From Acidiferrobacterales bacterium (GTDB lineage: Bacteria > Pseudomonadota > Gammaproteobacteria > Acidiferrobacterales > Sulfurifustaceae): DNA of 37,586 nt. Position numbers and translations under genes: made by a program. The DNA lies in assembly GCA_919902925.1 (NCBI GenBank), contig CAKKRZ010000052.1:1-37586 (forward strand). The letters are read 5' to 3'. How positions within the stretch are numbered: position 1 is the first letter of the stretch; each line of letters opens with the position of its first letter. The notes under the pieces are model-generated. The model ran no database searches. It had not been told where the DNA came from and worked only from the letters and a program-made list of their open reading frames with translations. This document shows positions 31,050 through 37,586 of the stretch, piece after piece.

Positions 31050-31655
31050 TTGCAGACCGACCGCCACCGCGAGGTTTACGATTTTCTGGGCGCCTACATC
31101 GCGCGCCACGGCCACGCGCCCAAGCTGCGCGAGATCGCCGATCACCTCGGCATCCGTTCGCGCGGCGTGGTGCACCGCTATCTCAGCGCGCTGCGCGACG
31201 AGGGGCTGATCGCCGTCGAGCCGTTCGTGTCGCGGGGAGTTCGTCTCCGGGGTCGCGGGCGCGCCGCGGCGAAGACGGCCACGCTGCCGCTACTCGGCCG
31301 CATCGCCGCCGGTCAGCCGATCGAGGCCATCCCCGGCGAGGACGAGATCGACCTGTCGGAATTTTTTGTTAACGCCAACCGCTTCGTGCTGCGCGTGCAG
31401 GGCGACTCCATGATCGAAGACGGCATCCTCGATGGCGACATGGTGGTGGTGGAGAAGCGCGACACCGCCGACAACGGCGAGATCGTGGTGGCGCTGATCG
31501 ACGGGCAGGAGGCGACGCTGAAACGGTTGCAGAAAAACCGTGACGACTCGGTCACGCTCAAGCCGGCCAACGCGCGACTGTCGCCGCTGCGACTGTCGGC
31601 GGCGCGGGTGCGGATTCAGGGCGTGGTCGTCGGGCAGTTTCGTTCGTATCGGTGA
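31050..31655 (+). CDS. lexA: LexA repressor
   Basis: A 201-residue protein. The N-terminal winged helix-turn-helix is REIADHLGIRSRGVVHRYLSALRDEGLI (key words LREIADHLGI and GVVHRYLSAL). Cleavage site Ala-Gly is in LGRIAAGQP (about 85-93). Catalytic Ser lies in VQGDSMIEDGI (about 119) and Lys in EATLKRLQK (about 156). Standard SOS repressor: it self-cleaves when RecA filaments form. The recognition helix, with G-x-HR-x-x-AL, is closer to alphaproteobacterial LexA (SKSGIHRLITAL) than to E. coli (RSPNAAEEHLKAL), consistent with the GAAC-N7-GAAC operator upstream. TTG is the only possible start between the upstream in-frame stop (31020-31022) and the domain; AGGG lies eight bases before it. Followed after six bases by dinB. 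Confidence 0.95.
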   Translation: MQTDRHREVYDFLGAYIARHGHAPKLREIADHLGIRSRGVVHRYLSALRDEGLIAVEPFVSRGVRLRGRGRAAAKTATLPLLGRIAAGQPIEAIPGEDEIDLSEFFVNANRFVLRVQGDSMIEDGILDGDMVVVEKRDTADNGEIVVALIDGQEATLKRLQKNRDDSVTLKPANARLSPLRLSAARVRIQGVVVGQFRSYR

Positions 31656-31661
31656 TCGGTC

Positions 31662-32924
31662 GTGAGCGAGGAACAAACCTGCTACTGGCCGCGCGCCATC
31701 CTGCACATCGACATGAACGCGTTCTTTGCCTCGGTCGAGCAGCGCGATTTTCCTGAATTGCGCGGTCGGCCGATCGGCGTGACCAACGGCGAGGTCGGCA
31801 GCACGCTCATCACCTGTTCGTACGAGGCGCGCGCCCACGGCGTCAAGACCGGCATGCGCCTGCCGGAGGCGCGTTCACTGTGTCCCAAGATCATCCAGCG
31901 TCCGGCGCGACCGAAGGTTTACGCGCAGGTGTCGACGCGCATCATGCACGCGCTGGCCGAGCTCAGCCCCGACATCGAGGTATTCAGCGTCGACGAGGCC
32001 TTCGTCGACGTTACCCATTGCCAACGCCTGCACGGCAGCCCCGAGCACATGGCGGCGATGGCGCGCGACATCATCCACCGGGCCTCCGACGGCCTGCCGT
32101 GCTCGATCGGCGTGGCCGGCACGCGCTTGACCGCCAAGATCGCTTCCGACATGCAGAAGCCGAACGGCATCGTGATCATCCCGCCGTGGGAGGCGCGCGA
32201 GCGCCTGCGCGATGTGCCCATGGAAAAGCTGTGCGGCATCGGCCCGCGCGTGGCCGAGTATCTGCGCCTGTACGGCGCGCGCACCTGCGGCGACGTGGCG
32301 GCGCTGCCGCTCACCATCCTCGAACGCCGTTTCGGCGTGACCGGCAAGCGCCTGTGGCTGGCCAGCCAGGGGCTCGATTCCGACCCGGTGATCAATGACG
32401 TCGCGCCGCCGCAAAGCGTCGGCCACGGCAAGGTGGTGCCGCCACGCACCACCAGCCGGCGGGTGATCGAGACCTACCTGCGTCACATGTGCGAGAAGGT
32501 GGCGACGCGTCTGCGCCGTTATGGTTTCCAGGCCGGGCGGCTGTTCATCGGCCTGCGCTACGCCGAGTCCGGCGAGGGCGCGGCCGCCGAATACGAAATT
32601 GCCTACGGCGCACCGAACGGAAAAAAGTTTTTTGAACTGGCCCGTGCCCTGATGAAGGCACAGTGGCACGGTCAGGCGGTGACGCAGGTGCAGGTCACCG
32701 CCACCCGCCTGAAAAGCACCAGCGGGCAGATGGAGCTGTTCGCGCCGGCGGACGCGCGCCAGCTTAACCGCTTTGCCGCGGTCGACGGCGTCAATGAAAA
32801 ATACGGTGAGTTCACGGTCGCACCGGCGACGCTGCTGGAGCGCTCCTCCATGCCGAACGTCATCGCCCCGGCCTGGCGCCCGGACGGCCATCGCCAGCAT
32901 ATCCCGGACAGCGATAAATCCTGA
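31662..32924 (+). CDS. dinB: Y-family DNA polymerase (DinB/Pol IV type)
   Basis: A 420-residue translesion polymerase. ILHIDMNAFFASVEQRD carries the first catalytic Asp (17) and steric gate Phe. SVDEAFVDVT holds Asp111 and Glu112, so the active site is intact and this is not an ImuB-type pseudo-polymerase. MEKLCGIGPRVAEYLRLYGART is the helix-hairpin-helix thumb. The little-finger domain follows, and QMELF at about 366 is a sliding-clamp-binding motif. GTG start 31662 is six bases after lexA, forming a LexA-controlled error-prone repair operon. Length is longer than E. coli Pol IV (351) because of a C-terminal tail. Confidence 0.94.
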   Translation: MSEEQTCYWPRAILHIDMNAFFASVEQRDFPELRGRPIGVTNGEVGSTLITCSYEARAHGVKTGMRLPEARSLCPKIIQRPARPKVYAQVSTRIMHALAELSPDIEVFSVDEAFVDVTHCQRLHGSPEHMAAMARDIIHRASDGLPCSIGVAGTRLTAKIASDMQKPNGIVIIPPWEARERLRDVPMEKLCGIGPRVAEYLRLYGARTCGDVAALPLTILERRFGVTGKRLWLASQGLDSDPVINDVAPPQSVGHGKVVPPRTTSRRVIETYLRHMCEKVATRLRRYGFQAGRLFIGLRYAESGEGAAAEYEIAYGAPNGKKFFELARALMKAQWHGQAVTQVQVTATRLKSTSGQMELFAPADARQLNRFAAVDGVNEKYGEFTVAPATLLERSSMPNVIAPAWRPDGHRQHIPDSDKS

Positions 32925-32934
32925 GCAGTCGTGG

Positions 32935-35634
32935 TCAGCGGTTGGCGGCGGTGCCCGCTTCCAGTGCGCGCAGTTTCTCGCGCACCTGGGCCGCGCCCTT
33001 GGCCGGCGGCTTCAGAGAAAGATATTTGCGGTAGGCGACGCGTGCCTCGGCCGGCTGATTGAGCGCGATGTAAACGTCGCCGAGGTTGAGGTAGGCGACC
33101 GTGCGCCGGGGTTCAATCACCAGCGTCTTTTGCAGCCACTGCAGAGCTTCCGCATGGCGTTCGAGCTTGTACAGCACGAAGCCGGCGTTGTTGGTCGCCT
33201 GCGGATTGGCGGGATCGAGCCGGGCGGCAGTCAGGAAGGCATTCAGGGCCTCGGTATATTTCTGTTCCTTGTAGAGCAACAGACCCTGGTTGATGTGGTG
33301 GCGGGCCGCTTCGACGGGGTCATTGCTCGGGCCAGAGGGAGCGGGGACGTTCTGCGGCTGGGTGCGCAGGGCCTGCACGGCCGCCAGTTCCTGTTCGAGT
33401 CGCTGATTGCGGTGGCGTTTGGTTTCGATCTCCTGGCGCAGCGTTTCGATGCGCTTGGTCAGTTGCAGCGCCTGGTTGTCGAGTTGCGCCGACTGGCTGC
33501 TAAGGTCTTCCGTTTCGTGACGGAGCTCGAAGACGAATTCACCGCCCTGGCTGCCGGGCATGTTGCCGAAGGCCGGTGTTTGCAGCGACAACGAGGACAC
33601 GACCGGAGCAGTGTAGGCCGCCAGCTCCGAGGCGGTGATGATGCCATCGCCGTTCAGGTCGCCCTTGCCGTCGAGTCCCTGCAATAGCGTCCAGGTGAAC
33701 ACCGAATGGCCGTTGGGTCCGCTGTCGGCGACCTGTTGGTCGGCGCCGCCGGCGGTGAACATCTGCCGCGCCGGCCGGCGCACAATTTCGCGCAGGTATT
33801 CGCGCGAGCCGCCGCTGGCGCCGCTGCGGGTCAGGGCCAGACCGCTGTAGCAGGAGTCCATGACGAACAACAAGTGCTTGGCGGGGATGGCCTCGGCGAT
33901 GTCATTGAAGTTGGTCATCGAGATCGACTGGCCGAAATAGTTATCCTGCCGGACATCGACCGGGATGATATAGCCCAGCTCGCGCCCCGACGACAGCTTG
34001 CGCGTGGCGCCGTGGCCGGCGTAGAAAACGAACACCCGATCGTCGCGATTGACGAGATCGGCGTTGGCGAGCTTGTCGGCGAGCAACGCCAGGATCGCGC
34101 CGCGCGTCGCCTGCTCGTTGTAGAGGGTGAAAATGTTCTCCGGTTTGAACCGGTACTTGGTGATCAACATCTCGCGCACTGCCTTGGCATCGTTGACGGC
34201 GTAGCGCAGTTTCGGCCAGTGTTGATACTGGTCGATGCCGATTATTACGGCCCAACTGTCGCGATAGAGCGTCGAGGGCGCCGGCTCAACGACCGGCGCC
34301 GGGCCGCCGGCCACGGCAAAGGATTTGCCGTTCCAGGTGGCGAAGCGGTAACCCTCGGCCTTGAGTTTTTCGAGCAACAGCGGCAGGGCGCGTACTGTCT
34401 GGGCGTGGATGTCGTGAAACAGGATGATGCCGCGTTTCTCCGCGGCTACCAGTCCGAGCACGCGATTGGTGATGGACAACGGGACCGGATCGGCCCAGTC
34501 GAGCGAATCGATGTTCCACATCACGCTGCGCAATTTGTTGTCCCGGATCTGGCCGAGCACGGTTTCGTTGCGGGCCCCGTAGGGCGGGCGGAACAGCTCT
34601 GGTTCGGTATTCGTGATCAACTTAAGCAGACGGTTGGTGGTGGTAACCTCGCCGGTGAGCTTGTCGTTCTCCAGCTTCGGCATGACCAGGTGGGAATAGC
34701 TGTGATTCGCCAGCAGGTGACCGCTCTTGAGCAGGCGCCGGTTCAGCGTCGCCGGCTGGTGATACAGGACGACTTCCTTGTTGTGTATCTTGCCAAGATT
34801 GCGGCCCACCTGGAAAAAGACAGCGGGCACCTTGTGCTTGTCGAGGATCTCGAGAATTTTCTCCGTGTGCCGCCCGTGCGGGCCGTCGTCGAAGGTCAGG
34901 ACGATGGTCTTGGGCGGCAGTTCACGACCGTTGATCTCGGGCAGGGTCGCTGCGGCCGAGCCGCGGGCCGACGGCAGCAGCCGGTTGTCGGGATCGACTT
35001 CTTCCAGGATGCGTTCGCGGGTGTAGAGCGTCTTCAGGTAGCGTTGGTAGTCGTCCCAGGCCTCGCGTTGCAGCGCCATGCCGCGGGTGGCGAGCTGGCC
35101 GAAAATCTTCTCCACCTCTTTTTCATATCGCGCCTGAATCGTTTCCAGTGCCCGGCGATCATCGTCGATGCGCCCGGCGATCCGGACGATCTCGGGCGGC
35201 GGTTGGCGCAGGCTGGCCAGAGCCTCGGCGAGTTCGTCGAGCAACTCGCGGAAGGCTAGTTTGTCGGCGTCGCGAAGTTCCGGGTTGCGCTCCAGCCAGT
35301 CCAGGAATCGGTCTACGCTGGCGGGTGCCCGGCCGGCGCGCGCGGCTTGGCGGACATCGGCCACCAGCAGCTCGCGCAGTTTTTCCAGGCGATCGATGTT
35401 GCGGTGATACAGGATCTTGCCGACCACCGCGGCCCGTTCCTGCTCCGCCACCTCGCCGTCGGCCAGCAACACAATGATCTGGCGATAGGCGGCGAGGATG
35501 TCACGCGACTGGCTTTCGACGGCCGGATCGCCGGGTCGGACGGGAACATGGCCGCGCGTGTTGCCCAGACCCCAGGCGGAGACGGACCACGCCAGCAGCA
35601 CGCAGAACAGTGGCAACAGGCGCGGACGCATCAT
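32935..35634 (-). CDS. Exported polysaccharide deacetylase - caspase-like peptidase - TPR fusion
   Basis: An 899-residue protein. Order: signal peptide (1-22); helical region with coiled-coil character (40-215); NodB deacetylase domain (about 240-435) with TFDDGP (247-252), HSYSH (311-315), RPPYG (349-353) and LFHDIH (405-410), i.e. the catalytic Asp, two metal His, Arg/Pro motif and final His; linker; peptidase C14 caspase-like domain (about 458-705) with VFYAGHG (His541) and FVMDSCYSG (Cys595), the complete catalytic dyad, plus an EF-hand-like DLNGDGIITASEL (659-671); coiled coil (710-757); three TPR-like repeats (about 775-870). NodB domains remove N- or O-acetyl groups from peptidoglycan or other glycans; caspase homologues cut after Arg/Lys or Asp. 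Location is periplasmic or cell-surface. Start is one of two adjacent ATGs. The fusion is unusual; function unknown. Confidence 0.93.
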   Translation of the reverse strand: MMRPRLLPLFCVLLAWSVSAWGLGNTRGHVPVRPGDPAVESQSRDILAAYRQIIVLLADGEVAEQERAAVVGKILYHRNIDRLEKLRELLVADVRQAARAGRAPASVDRFLDWLERNPELRDADKLAFRELLDELAEALASLRQPPPEIVRIAGRIDDDRRALETIQARYEKEVEKIFGQLATRGMALQREAWDDYQRYLKTLYTRERILEEVDPDNRLLPSARGSAAATLPEINGRELPPKTIVLTFDDGPHGRHTEKILEILDKHKVPAVFFQVGRNLGKIHNKEVVLYHQPATLNRRLLKSGHLLANHSYSHLVMPKLENDKLTGEVTTTNRLLKLITNTEPELFRPPYGARNETVLGQIRDNKLRSVMWNIDSLDWADPVPLSITNRVLGLVAAEKRGIILFHDIHAQTVRALPLLLEKLKAEGYRFATWNGKSFAVAGGPAPVVEPAPSTLYRDSWAVIIGIDQYQHWPKLRYAVNDAKAVREMLITKYRFKPENIFTLYNEQATRGAILALLADKLANADLVNRDDRVFVFYAGHGATRKLSSGRELGYIIPVDVRQDNYFGQSISMTNFNDIAEAIPAKHLLFVMDSCYSGLALTRSGASGGSREYLREIVRRPARQMFTAGGADQQVADSGPNGHSVFTWTLLQGLDGKGDLNGDGIITASELAAYTAPVVSSLSLQTPAFGNMPGSQGGEFVFELRHETEDLSSQSAQLDNQALQLTKRIETLRQEIETKRHRNQRLEQELAAVQALRTQPQNVPAPSGPSNDPVEAARHHINQGLLLYKEQKYTEALNAFLTAARLDPANPQATNNAGFVLYKLERHAEALQWLQKTLVIEPRRTVAYLNLGDVYIALNQPAEARVAYRKYLSLKPPAKGAAQVREKLRALEAGTAANR

Positions 35635-35705
35635 TCGCTCAGGTTTGCCATGACGAGATTGTCAGGTTAGGGCCGACGGGCGACCCATGTAGGTCGCTGA
35701 CCGGT

Positions 35706-35781
35706 CGGGCACACATGTTTCAACTATAACCCAGTGATGCACAATGTGCCCGCCGGGTCAGCACGGGGGTCGACGCCCCCG
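35706..35781. promoter_or_regulatory. Inverted repeat and GC hairpin in divergent intergenic region
   Basis: CGGGCACA (35706-35713) and TGTGCCCG (35745-35752) form an 8-base inverted repeat with a 31-base gap, spanning the likely promoter area between the deacetylase-caspase gene and the barrel gene. A compact hairpin CGGGGG-TCGACG-CCCCCG follows at 35764-35781, in the probable leader of the + gene. No protein binder can be named; the arrangement may be a regulator site pair or chance. Confidence 0.35.
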
Positions 35782-35813
35782 GCCTTACCCCCAAACGACA
35801 GGGAGAATCAAGA

Positions 35814-36473
35814 ATGAACAGGACAGGTTCCATGCTGTTGTGGTCGTTGGTTATCGTCTGTCTGACCGGCGGGTTGCCGGCCCAGGCGGACATCGGCATC
35901 AATCCGCGAGCGAGCACACTCGGTTACGGCGCCCAGCTTACCTGGGGCATCAATGACAGCGTCAGTGTCGGCGTCGAGGCGAACCGGTTCGACAAGCGCA
36001 TCAATGACACGTACGGCGGGATCAACTACCGCTACGAGATCGACAGCTCCTCGTTCGCCGTTCTGGGGCATTGGTATCCGGCGGGTCGCGGCGGGGTCTT
36101 CCGGCTGACGGCGGGCCTGTACCGCAATGACAGCCAGGTGAGCGGGACTGCCGGCCTCATTTCGGGATCCTCTTACACTATCGGCAACACGAGTTACACG
36201 GCCGCGAATATTGGCAGCCTGACCGGTACGGCGACTTTCGACAAGAACGCGCCATACCTGGGTATCGGCTGGGGCGGCCGGCCGGGCGAGCGTTTTGGAT
36301 TTACCTTCGATCTCGGCGCCATGTACGTCGGCGCTCCGAAGGTGGGCCTGAGCACCACCGGCGGCGTGGTGTCTGCCGCCGATCTCGAAACCGAGCGTCA
36401 GCAGGTCGAGAACGATTTCCGTAACGTGAAGTGGTTCCCGCTCATCGCGCTCGGGGTCTACGTGCGGTTCTAG
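35814..36473 (+). CDS. Outer-membrane beta-barrel-like protein
   Basis: A 219-residue protein with signal peptide (1-25, ending AQA-D). The mature chain alternates short amphipathic strands and turns (LGYGAQLTWGIND, VSVGVEANRFDK, FAVLGHWYPAGRG, VFRLTAGLYRND, PYLGIGWGGRPG, FGFTFDLGAMYVG) and ends VYVRF. The terminal aromatic Phe preceded by alternating hydrophobics is the BAM-recognition signature of outer-membrane barrels; about eight strands fit the length. It resembles OmpW/OmpA-type small barrels without a family I can name. A GGGAGAA ribosome site precedes the ATG. Divergent from the deacetylase-caspase gene, so the two may share regulation. Confidence 0.8.
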   Translation: MNRTGSMLLWSLVIVCLTGGLPAQADIGINPRASTLGYGAQLTWGINDSVSVGVEANRFDKRINDTYGGINYRYEIDSSSFAVLGHWYPAGRGGVFRLTAGLYRNDSQVSGTAGLISGSSYTIGNTSYTAANIGSLTGTATFDKNAPYLGIGWGGRPGERFGFTFDLGAMYVGAPKVGLSTTGGVVSAADLETERQQVENDFRNVKWFPLIALGVYVRF

Positions 36474-36570
36474 TTGGCGCGGACAGCCGGGTCGCTGGCC
36501 ACGGGCGATGGTGTGGATGGGTGTTGCCTGACATTGTCCGGCGGGTGCGATCCTGTCAGGCTGTCGTTCC

Positions 36571-37464
36571 ATGCCAATGGACAATCTGCGCCGCGGCGCT
36601 ATCTATATGGTCATCTCCGCCCTGCTGTTTGCCGGCATGGGCGCGCTGGTGAAACTGGTTTCCGCCTCCCTGCCGAATGAGATGGTGGTGTTCTTCCGCA
36701 GCGCCATGGGGCTGGTGGTGCTGCTGCCGTGGTTGTGGCACGGAGGGTTAGCCGGTATTCGCACCACCGCGCTGACTCAGCATCTCGCGCGCAGCGCCGC
36801 CGGACTCGGGGCGATGTATTGCTTCTTTTATGCTCTCGCCCATCTGTCGCTGGCCGAAGCGACGCTGCTGAATTATTCGACGCCGTTGTTTGTCCCCTTT
36901 ATCGCCGCCTGGTGGCTGGGCGAGCGCGTCCCGGCGGGACTCCGGCCGGTGTTGCTCATGGGCATGCTGGGTGTCGTGCTGATCCTCAAACCGGGGCTGG
37001 CGTTGTTCACGCCGGCGGCGCTGGTGGGGTTAGCCTCCGGCGTCCTGGCCGCGTTTGCCATGACCGGCATCCGCCGGCTGTCGAAGACCGAGCCGGTGAC
37101 ACGCATCGTTTTCTATTTCACCGTCTTCAGCACGCTGGTGTCGGCCGTCCCTTTGATCTGGCGCTGGCAGACGCCCGAGCCGGAATTGTGGGGCGCATTG
37201 ATCGCCATCGGAATTCTGGCAACGCTGGCGCAACTGTTCCTGACCCGCGCCTATCGTTCCGCACCCGCCGCCCAAGTCGGGCCATTCACGTACCTCACCG
37301 TGGTGTTTGCCGCGAGTGTCGGCTGGATGTTCTGGGATGAAGTGCCGGATGGGCTGTCGCTGCTGGGTGCGCTGCTGGTGGTGGCCGGCGGGGTCTTTAC
37401 CATCCGTCGGGCCGGACGTTACGCCCCGACCACCGACGTGCCCGCCCCAAAACCGGCTCCGTAG
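36571..37464 (+). CDS. DMT-superfamily (EamA) transporter
   Basis: A 297-residue inner-membrane protein with ten hydrophobic helices in two EamA repeats (about 8-140 and 150-285). First-repeat signatures are LLFAGMGALVKLVS, FFRSAMGLVVLLPW and LSLAEATLLNYSTPLFVPFIAAWWLGERV; second-repeat signatures are AFAMTGIRRLSKTEP, LATLAQLFLTRAYRSAPAAQVGPFTYL (read as LFLTRAYRSAPAAQVGPF) and FWDEVPDGLSLLGALLVVAGG. It probably exports a small metabolite such as an amino acid or purine; the substrate cannot be told. Starts ATG 36571 or 36577. Confidence 0.9.
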   Translation: MPMDNLRRGAIYMVISALLFAGMGALVKLVSASLPNEMVVFFRSAMGLVVLLPWLWHGGLAGIRTTALTQHLARSAAGLGAMYCFFYALAHLSLAEATLLNYSTPLFVPFIAAWWLGERVPAGLRPVLLMGMLGVVLILKPGLALFTPAALVGLASGVLAAFAMTGIRRLSKTEPVTRIVFYFTVFSTLVSAVPLIWRWQTPEPELWGALIAIGILATLAQLFLTRAYRSAPAAQVGPFTYLTVVFAASVGWMFWDEVPDGLSLLGALLVVAGGVFTIRRAGRYAPTTDVPAPKPAP

Positions 37465-37507
37465 CTTTCCGGTGGCCGCAGGTGGCGGATTCCTCAAAAT
37501 AGGCTAA

Positions 37508-37537
37508 TTGAAAGTAGTACCCCGGCGGGCGTATCTT
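37508..37537 (+). promoter_or_regulatory. Candidate sigma70 promoter
   Basis: TTGAAA at 37508-37513, an 18-base spacer, and TATCTT at 37532-37537, about 38 bases before the next start codon. A reasonable but unproven match. Confidence 0.5.
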
Positions 37538-37575
37538 GAACCGTCAACGAATTCCAAGAACCACAGGAGGTCAGC

Positions 37576-37586
37576 ATGTACAGCCT
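37576..37586 (+). CDS. Start of a gene cut by the window end
   Basis: ATG at 37576 opens a frame (Met-Tyr-Ser) that runs off the window. AGGAGG at 37566-37571 is an ideal Shine-Dalgarno four bases upstream, and a candidate promoter precedes it. The product cannot be identified from three residues. Confidence 0.6.

Noticed and set aside
1-37586. CRISPR array
   Set aside because: No regularly spaced identical repeats with unique spacers; the tandem units at 30938-31049 are contiguous and too few.

Overview
The window is a GC-rich chromosomal segment, most likely from a gammaproteobacterium. Supporting markers are the order asmA-mutY-yggX, a Rof-type Rho-binding antiterminator, the ppsA/ppsR divergent pair, YrfG-type nucleotidase, CysQ and SirB1-like genes. 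Within that class I cannot place it securely; an environmental, sulfur-oxidiser-like lineage is only a guess. Most of the window is dense housekeeping or metabolic DNA broken by several short accessory patches that are visibly richer in A+T.

Layout. 1-425: end of an endonuclease/exonuclease/phosphatase-family gene. 426-1347: AT-richer accessory patch with a small membrane protein and a stand-alone BRCT-domain protein. 1348-4414: membrane proteins, a GMP/IMP nucleotidase-like HAD gene, a broken rhodanese and cysQ. 4415-6252: inverted GC-rich repeats and a glycerol-kinase-like FGGY kinase. 6424-7831: a two-cassette integron remnant with two well-formed attC sites and no integrase (a CALIN). One cassette encodes an Imm33-like candidate immunity protein, the other a PD-(D/E)XK nuclease-like protein. 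7922-10591: secreted Cys-rich protein and a divergent DUF4198/HupE pair. 10656-13422: a four-gene operon containing a TfoX_C-Tag fusion DNA glycosylase. 13439-16691: RRM protein, GlpD-like and GDPD genes, DUF486 protein and a secreted protein. 16773-20235: tRNA-Phe, yggX-mutY-asmA and tRNA-Gly(CCC). 20343-23818: thiS, thiG, trmB, GIY-YIG, SirB1-like and MoaD-like genes. 23875-27141: ppsA and its regulator ppsR. 27150-30795: alpha/beta hydrolase, a 234-bp MITE-like element, an AT-rich methyltransferase gene, a metallo-beta-lactamase-fold protein without its metal ligands, and rof. 30878-32924: an SOS unit with lexA and dinB behind a promoter overlapped by a GAAC-N7-GAAC direct repeat. 32935-35634: a large exported protein fusing a polysaccharide deacetylase, a caspase-like peptidase and TPRs. 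35814-37464: outer-membrane-barrel-like protein and a DMT exporter. The window ends at the start of another gene.

How genes work together. thiS/thiG supply thiazole for thiamine. ppsA/ppsR form a gluconeogenic enzyme with its kinase/phosphatase regulator. The GlpK-like, GlpD-like and GDPD genes could route glycerol and glycerophosphodiesters to dihydroxyacetone phosphate, although they are scattered. Genome maintenance is well represented: tag fusion, mutY, lexA-dinB, GIY-YIG and BRCT. The best leads for new biology are the NodB-caspase-TPR protein, the integrase-less cassette pair, the alphaproteobacterial-style LexA operator in an apparent gammaproteobacterium, and the free-standing BRCT protein.
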